Positions 32,764 to 40,328 of a stretch of 42,168 nt of DNA are shown here, in pieces (the stretch's first letter is position 1; the number at the start of each line of letters is the position of its first letter). The position numbers were made by a program, and so were the translations under genes. The stretch lies in contig JAFUST010000004.1 of NCBI GenBank assembly GCA_017467535.1, forward strand, positions 1 to 42,168, written 5' to 3'. This DNA comes from Prevotella sp. (GTDB taxonomy: Bacteria; Bacteroidota; Bacteroidia; Bacteroidales; Bacteroidaceae). The notes beneath the pieces are model-generated. The model did no database searches. It was not told where the DNA came from and worked only from the letters and a program-made list of their open reading frames with translations.

Positions 32764-34212
32764 TTATACCTTGCAATGTACCACAACTGCTCCATTCTTT
32801 GGAAGCAGCCAGTTCTGAGTTTTCAGTATTATTCGTTTCTTGTCTTCACTAATCTCTGCAGATATATCGGGCTGATCAATGAGTGTTCCTATTATTTGAC
32901 CGACAACACTCATATTCTGTACACTTGCATCAAGTGAATAGTTAAGGGTGAAGTATTTTACAGGATAGCGGAGTCTCTTAGTATAACTAATATCATCTTG
33001 GGGTACCGTTACTTCATACTCAAACTTCACACGTACCTTGTCCTCGAAAGATGCGAAAAGGCCTGCCAGAGAACTATCCTCCAACATAACATATTCAACT
33101 TCAGTCTGAGTATCACAATTCTGACGTTCCAGTCTTTCTTTCTCGAATGGTTCTTTGTCATTTGAATTTTTATCACGTGGCATGATAACGACACGACCGT
33201 TATACAAAAAGCCGTCTTTTAGTTCCTTAGTAACTCCTATACGTAACAGAGGCAGAAGATTATACTCTCTAACGTCACTATCGAAACTAATATAGAAAGA
33301 CTTGAGTTGGTATAATGTCTTGGCCTCCTCTAATGATGGCTCACCACTGAAACTCAGACTATTGGCAATACCAATATCAAACCGAATAGGTTTATCGATA
33401 TCATGAGGGTTATATGCAGTATATTCAACTCTAACCTTTTTCCGCAATTTGCCATCTTCTCCATTTGAACTTACTGTAGTTCTTTGTGTGTAAGTTTTAA
33501 AATACGGATGCTTTAGCATCTCGCAGAAACGCTCATCAATATCAATAAGACCTCTTGGCATATTGGGAAAGTCTTTCACATGCAGTTGCCACGTCACCTT
33601 CTTGCGTAGTTTGGTTAGGCGCTTCTCTTCCATCTGCTTCAAATGTTTCTCTGATGATAGCAAGTCGACGAAAAAGTCCTGGTATTCTCGTAATCGTCCA
33701 GGAATATCAATAACGAAATAGACCACTACGGCTGCTATAAACGAGTTACTGACAGGCTGTAAGATCTTCAAGATTGTATAAATGTCATAATTCTGACTAA
33801 GGAATGACCCAAAACCCTCATTCTGTACCACCAGTTCAGCCAACACAGAAACCAGCATACATCCCACTAGCAATAACGTAAGTGCTATGCTACGGTAACT
33901 TTTAATCCTAGGCTTGCTGATATGGCAGACTGAGGTATCATACCTGCATTCACTTTTATCACCATGAGGACATTGCTCTGCCGTATAGTAAGGGCATGAG
34001 GGCTTGGGCGAGACTTTATGCCGCAGGACAATATAGTATAACAGATTCCACAAGTAGTTGACCACAAGCAATACCGCCAACAATGTTATGGCCGCTATTC
34101 TTAAATACAAATCCCATCCATCCAGATTGCCCGTCCAGAACGATACTGCCACAAGTAGTGTGGTTATTAGTAACAACCATACATTTAGTTGTGCCCTATT
34201 AGGATACTTCAT
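32764..34212 (-). CDS. Four-helix membrane protein with Cys/His cluster and beta-rich cytoplasmic domain, unknown
   Basis: A 482-residue protein I do not recognise. Predicted membrane segments lie at ~11-26, 36-62, 106-128 and 152-170. Between segments 2 and 3 is a compact Cys/His cluster: C73-x7-C81-x-H83-x5-C89-x6-C96-H97, which looks like a zinc-binding loop. Residues ~175-205 are a charged helix (LREYQDFFVDLLSSEKHLKQ), and ~215-482 are soluble, rich in short beta-strands (KVRVEYTAYNPHD, VRVKFEYEVTVPQ, YPVKYFTLNYSLD). The layout (few TM helices plus beta-rich domain) recalls membrane effectors of defence systems, but there is no sequence proof. It lies upstream of the P-loop ATPase on the same strand. 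Confidence 0.7.
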   Translation of the reverse strand: MKYPNRAQLNVWLLLITTLLVAVSFWTGNLDGWDLYLRIAAITLLAVLLVVNYLWNLLYYIVLRHKVSPKPSCPYYTAEQCPHGDKSECRYDTSVCHISKPRIKSYRSIALTLLLVGCMLVSVLAELVVQNEGFGSFLSQNYDIYTILKILQPVSNSFIAAVVVYFVIDIPGRLREYQDFFVDLLSSEKHLKQMEEKRLTKLRKKVTWQLHVKDFPNMPRGLIDIDERFCEMLKHPYFKTYTQRTTVSSNGEDGKLRKKVRVEYTAYNPHDIDKPIRFDIGIANSLSFSGEPSLEEAKTLYQLKSFYISFDSDVREYNLLPLLRIGVTKELKDGFLYNGRVVIMPRDKNSNDKEPFEKERLERQNCDTQTEVEYVMLEDSSLAGLFASFEDKVRVKFEYEVTVPQDDISYTKRLRYPVKYFTLNYSLDASVQNMSVVGQIIGTLIDQPDISAEISEDKKRIILKTQNWLLPKNGAVVVHCKV

Positions 34213-34255
34213 CAGTATTCAGATTTATGCGTCTATTAATCTCTTAGAAAATATC

Positions 34256-34292
34256 TGGGGCGCATAAGGCGCATAATGCGACCCTGCGCCCC
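34256..34292 (-). terminator. Strong hairpin after the small peptide gene
   Basis: TGGGGCGCA and TGCGCCCCA form a perfect 9-bp stem, with further inner pairing (GCGCAT/ATGCG). On the minus strand it is followed by GATATTTTCT, a weak U-tract. It could end the peptide transcript or attenuate the membrane-protein gene that starts 44 bases later. Confidence 0.55.
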
Positions 34293-34349
34293 AAAATCAT
34301 TAATGAAACATTGGGCATATACTGTTAGAGCCCCTAATGAATCTACTTG

Positions 34350-34487
34350 TTAGATGCCAGGCTGGCCACCGCCTTCGCCACCACCACCGAACTCTTCCTC
34401 CTCTTCGGTGCTAGCGCTAAGAATCGGTGCCTGATACTTGATTGCAATAATCTCCACATCAGGAGTTATATATTCTTTTATATCCAT
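34350..34487 (-). CDS. Small Glu/Gly-rich peptide (45 aa)
   Basis: The frame from ATG 34487 to TAA 34350 encodes 45 residues. It starts MDIKEYITPDVEIIAIKYQA, followed by PILSASTEEEEE and FGGGGEGGGQPGI. The pattern M-x-x-x-Y-x-x-P-x-x-x-x-x-x-x-x-x-x-x-x-L-x-x-S plus a Gly-rich end is one I know from many short, unannotated Bacteroidales genes, often near surface-protein or peptide-export genes. It has no signal peptide. A leader-core layout (helical leader, then a small-residue tail after SAS) is conceivable but unproven. It sits downstream of the MBG-repeat surface protein, with hairpins before and after it. Confidence 0.6.
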   Translation of the reverse strand: MDIKEYITPDVEIIAIKYQAPILSASTEEEEEFGGGGEGGGQPGI

Positions 34488-34518
34488 TGTTTTCTCAAAT
34501 TAATCTTTTAACAGAAAA

Positions 34519-34553
34519 TATGAGTCCGCTCCGCTAAAGGAGCGAGAGCGAAC
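34519..34553 (-). terminator. Hairpin between the MBG-repeat protein and the small peptide
   Basis: Minus strand: GAGTTCGCTCTCGCTCC-TTTAGC-GGAGCGGACTC forms a bulged stem, followed by ATATTTTCTG. The same ATATTTTCT sequence follows the next hairpin downstream (34256-34292). Confidence 0.5.
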
Positions 34554-34576
34554 TCACAATAATGATTCAGCGTCAC

Positions 34577-37567
34577 TTACTTAATGATAACCTTCTTACC
34601 ATTATTGATGTAGACACCCTTCTCAGTAGGTACGCCTTGCAGTTTGACACCATTCAAGTTATACCAGCCTTCAGCAGGTACTGCCACACCCTCAGCATTG
34701 ATGTTTCTGATAACGGTAGTGCTACCGTCAGCCTCCTCAATAAGGATGATGGGAGCCTCAGCGTTTGCTGCAAACTCGTCGCTAAGAACAAGAATAGCAG
34801 AGGTCGCACGATAAGTGAACGAAGCAGCCTCACCGTTATTAGTAGCAGCCCCGATGGTTGGCTTACCAGCCTTATCAGCATATCCATAGAGCACGTTGCT
34901 GCCGCCGGCATTCTCCGTGCCATCTACATAAGTACCGATGAAGTGAACCTTATCAATACCCTTATATATAGGAACACCATTTTCAAGGTTGACATCCTCA
35001 ATCTTCTGACTATTAAATGTGAGGTAGGTATCTGGCGTACCTGCTGTTGTGTAGTTAACATCCTCTACGGGCTTCACCAAGAACGGTGTATTGGCAGGAA
35101 TTTCGTTAATATTGAGGCTGAAACTTACGGTATTCTTCTCAACATTAGCAGACTTCAGCGTGTTGAACACGGCATACTTATTGCCAATAGCGGTGATGAA
35201 CTCCATCGGGGTGACAGAGAACGGCAGAACCATGATGTTCCAAGAGCCACCAATCAACTTACGGGTAGTCTTGAGCACGACATTGTACTTTGTATCAGTA
35301 TTAGCCTTGGTGGCAGCAATAGCATCGGCGATTCTTGTCACAGAGGCAGCAGCACCGTCGATTACAAGTTCAGGATTGGTGAGATCGACCTTAGTCAATT
35401 TACCACCTTCCTCATCAATTACGACTTTGTAGTGAGCAGTGTTTGCATCTTCTGCGTCCAACTCAATGGTGATTGCATTTGTCTGAGCACTATAACCGTC
35501 TTCGAAATGGATTGTGGTCTGTGCACCAGTCTCGGCATTAGTATTCACGGTCAGATTAGTGACACTGTTGAATTTGTAAGTGAACTTAAGTTCTTCATCG
35601 TATGCTGTCGTATACTCGCTAACAGTACCCTTGGTCTGCAGGATCTCCCATGTAGCACCTTCCCACAGTTCAACGTCGCCGACCTTGATGTTCAGCGTCT
35701 TCTTAGTGATGTTGAAGTCCTGCTCCTGAGATTCAAACTCGCCGTCCTGATAGTTGCCAGTACCTGCGAGGCCTTCCTTCACCTTCACGGTATAAGAACC
35801 GATTGCCGTAGGAGCGGTTGTAGTATAAGTGTCATCAGCGGCGCCCAATACTTTATATTCATAGACAGCAGTACCTGTTACGGTAGCAGTAGCATAGGTG
35901 CTTGCGTCGAAGGCCAGATAACTTGGCGTAATGGCGGTGCCATATTCTACGCTTGCGATAGAAGGCATGATGACAAATTTTGCACCATTAACAGTCAGAG
36001 TAGCAGGAGTCAGGGTAGGCGTGTTGTAGTTAGCCAATTTAGGAGTCTCACCATCAGTCTTCTTTGGAATGAAGGCATTCTCATAAGTACCCTGTGCAGG
36101 CTTGGTCTCAGTGGTCCAACTTGAATATGCGCTTACGCCAGTATTGATAGCAGCCGAGTAGTAACCCTTGATGGTGGCAGTCTCGCTAGAGATAGCACCA
36201 GTAACCGAAATCTCAGAAGTAACAGTGCTAAGAGCAGCACCGTAGGTAATCGGATTAACAGTAGCAGTAATCGTGAGGTCGGCCTTCTCAATCTCCCATG
36301 TTGCCTCCGGTGTCACGGTGGTATACAGGTCGGTCAGTTTATACTCAGTACCGTTCTTGGTGATTTTAACATCATCGCCTACCTTTGCCTCCACCTTATA
36401 CTCCTTAGCATCGGCAGCAAGTTCAGGACCGGAAGTGGTCTTTTGTGCAGTCAGACCAGTAATCGTCAGACCACGGTCGCCAGCAGCCAACTGACCAGGG
36501 ATGATAACAGCATCACCAAGATCGAAGGCTGTACCGTCGTACTTCTTAGACTTGCCCTGCACGATAATAGCCAACGGGGTAGTGCTCTTCACAATCTTGA
36601 AGGTACCCAACTTGTTCTTGGAGTCATCTGAGTTTACAGTATAGTTGGTGTTTGAAATGGTCTTAACGAAAGCGTTGAAGTCCTCGTTCACAATCCAGGG
36701 CTGTACTTCGGTAGTTACATCACCATCCTGATACTTCACAGTGAAGGCAGAACTCTGCAGGGTCTCTTTGTCATTCTCGCCTTCACCATAAGTGTAGGTG
36801 ATGGTATAAGTAGGAGCCTGCACATTGCCAGTATAGGTAAAGCCCGTCGTAGCATTGTAGGACTCACCTGCATCTGCAGCAAACTCAGAACCAGTCAGGT
36901 CAATAACAGCCTGCTTGATCTTCACGTAGTTCTTCAAGTAAGAGATGTTGTAGTTCTTGTCGGCACCGGCTTTAGCCGTGACACCAGTCACAGTAACCTC
37001 ATAACCATTGTTACCAGTAGTGAGAGCAGCACTGCCGTCACCCTTCCAGTTAGCATTTGTGCCAGTGTAACTCCACTTGGCACCTTCTGCTACTGTGAAG
37101 AGATCAGCAACATTCTCACTGTTCTTCTGGCCAGAAATGGTAATCTTGCCGGCAGCAACAGCCTTGTCAATAGCCTCCTTCTTGTAGACGGCAGTGAAGT
37201 CGCTATACGAAGATCCTGTCAGCGTCCAAGTCAGGTTAGCCTTCTTAACTTCGAATGGTTCGGTGATTGAGCCAGTAAATCCGGCTTTACCAATCACTTT
37301 TACAGTGTAATTGCCTGCGTCGAGTTTGGTAGTACCTGCTGTGACTGTCTTCTTCACATTTTCACTGTCATAATACTCAACGTCGTAGTTCGTAGCGGCT
37401 ACTGCGTCGCCCGTCGATACATTTTTTACGACAGGAGCCTTGACAGCATCACCATAGGTGACGTCATCAATACTGACGAGCCACAGGCTTGACACATCAG
37501 CATCATCTGCCCATCCTGCTAACGGCAAGAGGCTCAACAGCATCAAAATAAGAAAATTTTTTCTCAT
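34577..37567 (-). CDS. Surface protein with MBG-like repeats and T9SS-like tail
   Basis: A 996-residue secreted protein. Signal peptide MRKNFLILMLLSLLPLAGWA-DDADV. The body is a string of MBG-type Ig-like repeats, recognisable by openings such as DDVTYGDAVKAP, NPITYGAALSTV, ASVEYGTAITPSY and endings such as AGNYTVKVIGKAGFTG and IGSYTVKVKEGLAGTGNY, interspersed with 'KKANLTW' / 'EKADLTI' linkers. A distinct C-terminal module (~750-950) includes IMVLPFSVTPMEF and FIGTYVDGTENAGGSNVLYGYADKAGKP. It ends GWYNLNGVKLQGVPTEKGVYINNGKKVIIK, nearly the same tail as the giant adhesin. Domain boundaries are approximate. No standard TAnnTTTG promoter is seen in the 250 bases upstream; an AT-rich leader with repeated TTAACAATTTA precedes the ATG. 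Confidence 0.8.
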   Translation of the reverse strand: MRKNFLILMLLSLLPLAGWADDADVSSLWLVSIDDVTYGDAVKAPVVKNVSTGDAVAATNYDVEYYDSENVKKTVTAGTTKLDAGNYTVKVIGKAGFTGSITEPFEVKKANLTWTLTGSSYSDFTAVYKKEAIDKAVAAGKITISGQKNSENVADLFTVAEGAKWSYTGTNANWKGDGSAALTTGNNGYEVTVTGVTAKAGADKNYNISYLKNYVKIKQAVIDLTGSEFAADAGESYNATTGFTYTGNVQAPTYTITYTYGEGENDKETLQSSAFTVKYQDGDVTTEVQPWIVNEDFNAFVKTISNTNYTVNSDDSKNKLGTFKIVKSTTPLAIIVQGKSKKYDGTAFDLGDAVIIPGQLAAGDRGLTITGLTAQKTTSGPELAADAKEYKVEAKVGDDVKITKNGTEYKLTDLYTTVTPEATWEIEKADLTITATVNPITYGAALSTVTSEISVTGAISSETATIKGYYSAAINTGVSAYSSWTTETKPAQGTYENAFIPKKTDGETPKLANYNTPTLTPATLTVNGAKFVIMPSIASVEYGTAITPSYLAFDASTYATATVTGTAVYEYKVLGAADDTYTTTAPTAIGSYTVKVKEGLAGTGNYQDGEFESQEQDFNITKKTLNIKVGDVELWEGATWEILQTKGTVSEYTTAYDEELKFTYKFNSVTNLTVNTNAETGAQTTIHFEDGYSAQTNAITIELDAEDANTAHYKVVIDEEGGKLTKVDLTNPELVIDGAAASVTRIADAIAATKANTDTKYNVVLKTTRKLIGGSWNIMVLPFSVTPMEFITAIGNKYAVFNTLKSANVEKNTVSFSLNINEIPANTPFLVKPVEDVNYTTAGTPDTYLTFNSQKIEDVNLENGVPIYKGIDKVHFIGTYVDGTENAGGSNVLYGYADKAGKPTIGAATNNGEAASFTYRATSAILVLSDEFAANAEAPIILIEEADGSTTVIRNINAEGVAVPAEGWYNLNGVKLQGVPTEKGVYINNGKKVIIK

Positions 37568-37786
37568 AATGTTTTGTTTTAAATTGTTAATAAATAAATT
37601 GTTAATAAAAATGTATTCTTTTGTTTACCGTTTACGGCTTATGTTTACCGTTTGGGGGTCTGCAATCACGCCTGATCTCAGAAGAGAGCACACAGCGGTG
37701 CCAGCCAGTTCCTCCCCAAACTGACGACCTTATGCAGAGTTCTTTCTGATGGATGATATCATTGCTTCATCGTAGCGGAGCAAATT

Positions 37787-37815
37787 CTTCACTCTTCACT
37801 TTTCACTCTTCACTT
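37787..37815. repeat. 7-bp-period repeat with AGCGG-AGCAAA header
   Basis: CTTCACT, CTTCACT, TTTCACT, CTTCACT preceded at 37774-37784 by AGCGGAGCAAA, the same header that precedes the arrays at 38804 and 41543. The stretch 37568-37786 otherwise contains a direct repeat GTTTACCGTTT (near 37624 and 37641) and no gene. Confidence 0.75.
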
Positions 37816-37829
37816 TAAAATATGGAAAC

Positions 37830-37988
37830 AAAAAAAGACGTGGGAGTAAGTCTCTCCGCGCCTATCCTAGTATTCAGGCCTTCGCATTGCCCCTATGAAA
37901 GGATAAGCAACATGAAAGCCTGCCCACGTCAGGTGATATATACATATACACATTACCACCTGACACAATCCCCTCTGCCTCCAGACGA
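37830..37988 (-). ncRNA. Possible independent ~160-nt RNA nested in the 3' half of copy 2
   Basis: Starting after TATCTTTG (37995-38002, minus strand), the transcript would fold into GTCAGGTG/CACCTGAC and then a closing stem GACGTGGG...CCCACGTC spanning ~90 nt with inner pairings (TATCC/GGATA), ending in T7. A long closed rod with internal loops that ends in its own terminator recalls 6S-type RNAs in outline only. I do not see diagnostic sequence, so the identity is open. Confidence 0.4.
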
Positions 37989-37994
37989 TATACG

Positions 37995-38002
37995 CAAAGA
38001 TA
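37995..38002 (-). promoter_or_regulatory. Internal -7 box in ncRNA copy 2
   Basis: CAAAGATA on the plus strand is TATCTTTG on the minus strand. No TTTG at the right distance, so this is a weaker promoter call than the one at 38264. Confidence 0.45.
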
Positions 38003-38263
38003 GTACGCCACCTCTCGGAGGGGTACACCTTATTATATATATAAGGGAAATATCAGGCGTAGGATGATACAAGATCAACCCAAACGTAGACGTCTCAGTT
38101 GCATTACCGCCGTTCATAGATTCAAGTTTGCGAAGTTTGAATACTCAGACAGGTAACGTCAAGAAAACGTCCTTTCGAGACTGGCCGCACAACTGGCCTG
38201 AGGTCTCGTTCCACAAAAAACCTTTTTGTCGCCCACCCACGCAAGGGCAGGCCATTTCGGGTG

Positions 38264-38294
38264 CAAAGATAAACATTAATTCTGAAACAGCAAA
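38264..38294 (-). promoter_or_regulatory. Promoter of ncRNA copy 2
   Basis: Minus strand: TTTG (38291-38294), 19 bases, TATCTTTG (38264-38271): perfect consensus. Confidence 0.75.
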
Positions 38295-38396
38295 GAATTT
38301 TAAGAAAAAATTTGGATTCGGAAAGAAATTTGCGGCAATTAGCGGAATTTTCTTTCAGTAGGAAGAGAACTTTTATGAAAGAAAAAGGACTTTTCT

Positions 38397-38428
38397 TTTG
38401 GTTTTTCGCGCGCTTTGCTGTATCTTTG
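38397..38428 (+). promoter_or_regulatory. Promoter of the Fe-S assembly gene
   Basis: TTTG (38397-38400), 20 bases, TATCTTTG (38421-38428): perfect consensus. The start is predicted near 38435, ~17 bases before ATG 38452. Confidence 0.8.
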
Positions 38429-38451
38429 CCGATAAATTAAGCAACTGACTT

Positions 38452-38772
38452 ATGACACAAGAGGAAAAGACACTGACAGAAGAGCGCATCGTGGATGTGC
38501 TGAAAACGGTCTACGACCCGGAGATTCCCGTCAACATCTATGACCTGGGAATGATCTACAAGATTGACGTGCAGGACGACAACACCGTCGACCTGGACAT
38601 GACATTCACGGCCCCCAACTGTCCCGCCGCCGACTTCATTCTGGAGGATGTGCGCACGAAGGTGGAGAGCGTGGAAGGCATCAAGACCGCCAATGTCAAC
38701 CTGGTCTTCGAGCCGGCATGGGACCAAAGCATGATGAGCGAGGAAGCAAGAGTGGAACTGGGGTTCGATTAG
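38452..38772 (+). CDS. MIP18/DUF59-family Fe-S cluster assembly protein
   Basis: A 106-residue single-domain MIP18 (DUF59) protein of the SufT/PaaD-like kind: VLKTVYDPEIPVNIYDLGMIYKIDV, TFTAPNCPAADFILEDVRTKV with the conserved Cys, and VNLVFEPAWDQSMMSEEARVELGF at the end. These are the three hallmark blocks (D-P-E-I-P-V-N-I-x-D-L-G, the T-x-x-x-C-P loop, and the W-(x)4-M-S-E-E tail). Such proteins help mature Fe-S proteins alongside the SUF machinery; no suf genes lie in the window. It has its own perfect promoter and is followed by a 7-bp repeat array and lpxH. Confidence 0.88.
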   Translation: MTQEEKTLTEERIVDVLKTVYDPEIPVNIYDLGMIYKIDVQDDNTVDLDMTFTAPNCPAADFILEDVRTKVESVEGIKTANVNLVFEPAWDQSMMSEEARVELGFD

Positions 38773-38803
38773 TTAATAACTAATAGTGGATAGCGGTAGC
38801 AAA

Positions 38804-38845
38804 CTATTAACTACTCACTATTAACTATTCACTATAAACTATAAA
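38804..38845. repeat. 7-bp-period repeat with AGCGG-AGCAAA header, before lpxH
   Basis: CTATTAA, CTACTCA, CTATTAA, CTATTCA, CTATAAA, CTATAAA in exact 7-bp phase, preceded by AGCGGTAGCAAA (38792-38803) and, on the left, by inverted-looking TTAATAACTAATAGT. The array ends 7 bases before the lpxH start. Confidence 0.85.
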
Positions 38846-38852
38846 CTAAAAA

Positions 38853-39617
38853 ATGAAATCGGTTTACTTTTTATCTGACGCCCACCTCGGATCCTGGGCC
38901 ATCGACCACAAGCGGATGCAGGAGCGACGGCTGGTGAGATTCCTGGACTCGATCAAGGAGAAGGCGGCCGCCATCTACCTGCTGGGCGATATGTTCGACT
39001 TCTGGTACGAATACCGCTACGTGGTGCCACGAGGCTACACACGATTCCTGGGCAAACTCAGCGAACTGACCGACATGGGCGTGGAGGTGCACTACTTCAC
39101 CGGCAACCACGACATCTGGGCCTATGACTACCTGGAGAAGGAGTGCGGCGTCACGCTGCACAAGCAGCCTGAGACCACGGAGATCTACGGCAAGGTGTTC
39201 TACCTGGCTCATGGCGACGGGCTGGGCGACCCCGACAAGAAGTTTCAGGTCATCAAGAGCATCTTCCACAACCGCCTGTGCCAGTGGGCCTTCTCCGCTC
39301 TGCATCCAAGGTGGGGCATGTGGTTCGGCCACACCTGGGCCAAGCACTCCCGTCTGAAGCGGCCGGGTGGCGAGGAGCCGCCCTACATGGGTGAGGACCG
39401 CGAACATCTGATACTCTACACGAAGAAGTACATACAGTATCACTCCAACGTGGACTACTTCATCTACGGCCACCGCCACATAGAGGTGGACCTGCAACTG
39501 ACAAAGAAGGCCCGCGTCATCATCCTGGGCGACTGGATCAGCCACTTCAGTTATGTGGTATGGGACGGCGAGCACCTCTTCATGCAGCAATACATAGAGG
39601 GCGAAAGCCAGGTGTAG
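38853..39617 (+). CDS. lpxH: UDP-2,3-diacylglucosamine diphosphatase
   Basis: A 254-residue calcineurin-like phosphoesterase of the LpxH type; it releases lipid X from UDP-2,3-diacylglucosamine in lipid A synthesis at the inner membrane face. Metal-site blocks are all present: FLSDAHLGS (D-x-H), LLGDMFDFWYEY, FTGNHDIW, YLAHGDGLG and YGHRHIEV. Length is near the usual ~240-260. It starts after a 7-bp repeat array. The convergent radC ends 21 bases beyond its stop with no clear hairpin between. Confidence 0.9.
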   Translation: MKSVYFLSDAHLGSWAIDHKRMQERRLVRFLDSIKEKAAAIYLLGDMFDFWYEYRYVVPRGYTRFLGKLSELTDMGVEVHYFTGNHDIWAYDYLEKECGVTLHKQPETTEIYGKVFYLAHGDGLGDPDKKFQVIKSIFHNRLCQWAFSALHPRWGMWFGHTWAKHSRLKRPGGEEPPYMGEDREHLILYTKKYIQYHSNVDYFIYGHRHIEVDLQLTKKARVIILGDWISHFSYVVWDGEHLFMQQYIEGESQV

Positions 39618-39638
39618 GAGTTATCGGGGGAGCACCGC

Positions 39639-40328
39639 TCAGACTCTGCCCTCTTCGTGATAGGAGTAGTAGAGGCCGTCGGCCACGATGACGTGGTCCA
39701 TAAAGTGGATGCGCATCAGTTGGCAGGCCTGCTGTATGCTCTGTGTGAGCGCATCGTCCTGTGCACTGGGGCGGATGCTGCCGCTGGGATGATTGTGGCA
39801 GACGGCCATAATGGTGGCGTTGGCCAGTACGGCTTCACGCATCAGGATGCGGATGTCGACGCTCACCTCCGAGATGCCGCCGTGGGCAATACGCAGTTTC
39901 TTGATGAGACGATGGTTCTGGTTGAGCAACAGGAGCCAGAACTCCTCCACGTCAAGGTCCTGCATCAAGGGGTGCATGTGGTTGTATATCTTGGTGGCCG
40001 TGGTCAGGCCGGGACGCTCTTCCGGCTTTTCAGCCTGACGGCGCTTGCCCAGTTCACAGGCAGCCAGGATGGTGATGGCCTTAGCCTCCCCCACCCCTTT
40101 GTACTCCGTCAGTTGGCGGATGGTCATCTTGCCCAGTGTGTTCAGGTTGTTGTTGCAGTCCTTCAATATCTGCTGCATCAGTTCCACGGCACTGACTCCC
40201 GGATAGCCCGAGCCTACCAGGATGGCCAGAAGTTCTGCGTTGCTCAGTGCCTGTGTCCCCTTGTCACGCAGTTTCTCGCGCGGCTGGTCGTCAGGCGACC
40301 AATTGGCAATGGTCAGTTTCTCGCTCAT
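39639..40328 (-). CDS. radC: RadC family JAB/MPN-domain protein
   Basis: A 229-residue RadC-like protein. N-terminal helical UPF0758 part (QPREKLRDKGTQALSNAELLAILVGSG), a helix-hairpin-helix-like stretch (LTEYKGVGEAKAITILAACELGKR), then the JAMM metal motif E-x(n)-H-x-H-P-S-G: CHNHPSGSIRPSAQDDALT. The family was once linked to DNA repair; its actual role is unsettled. The start ATGA overlaps the stop of the upstream glycosyltransferase gene, so the two are co-translated. Confidence 0.93.
   Translation of the reverse strand: MSEKLTIANWSPDDQPREKLRDKGTQALSNAELLAILVGSGYPGVSAVELMQQILKDCNNNLNTLGKMTIRQLTEYKGVGEAKAITILAACELGKRRQAEKPEERPGLTTATKIYNHMHPLMQDLDVEEFWLLLLNQNHRLIKKLRIAHGGISEVSVDIRILMREAVLANATIMAVCHNHPSGSIRPSAQDDALTQSIQQACQLMRIHFMDHVIVADGLYYSYHEEGRV

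Larger units (their letters stand above)
37830..38257 (-). ncRNA. Structured non-coding RNA, copy 2 of the family (unrecognised)
   Basis: No supported ORF. A perfect minus-strand promoter (38264-38294) starts a transcript that carries, in order, GAGACC..GGCCAGTTG..GGCCAGTCTC as a hairpin, TGTCTGAGTATTCAAACTTC with an ATTCAA/TTGAAT hairpin, CTATGA-x-CGG, GGTTGAT and AAGGTGTACC, all shared with 27761-28159. The hairpin arms differ between copies in a compensating way (ATTCAA/TTGAAT here, TTCAAA/TTTGAA there). The far end is a long-range stem GACGTGGG/CCCACGTC followed by T7. A second -7 box inside (37995-38002) may start a shorter ~160-nt RNA, so this may be two overlapping transcripts. Confidence 0.6.

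Noticed and set aside
32463-32795. Minus-strand 110-aa frame in the gap between membrane protein and ATPase
   Set aside because: Random-looking AT-rich composition, overlaps the end of the membrane-protein gene, and contains the promoter-like site of the ATPase.
34562-36124. Plus-strand 520-aa frame opposite the MBG-repeat protein
   Set aside because: Antisense to a clear repeat protein with signal peptide; no motif in the plus frame.
38128-38361. Plus-strand 77-aa frame
   Set aside because: It runs antisense across the conserved 5' part of ncRNA copy 2 and its promoter; the shared sequence at 28033-28120 does not keep the frame.
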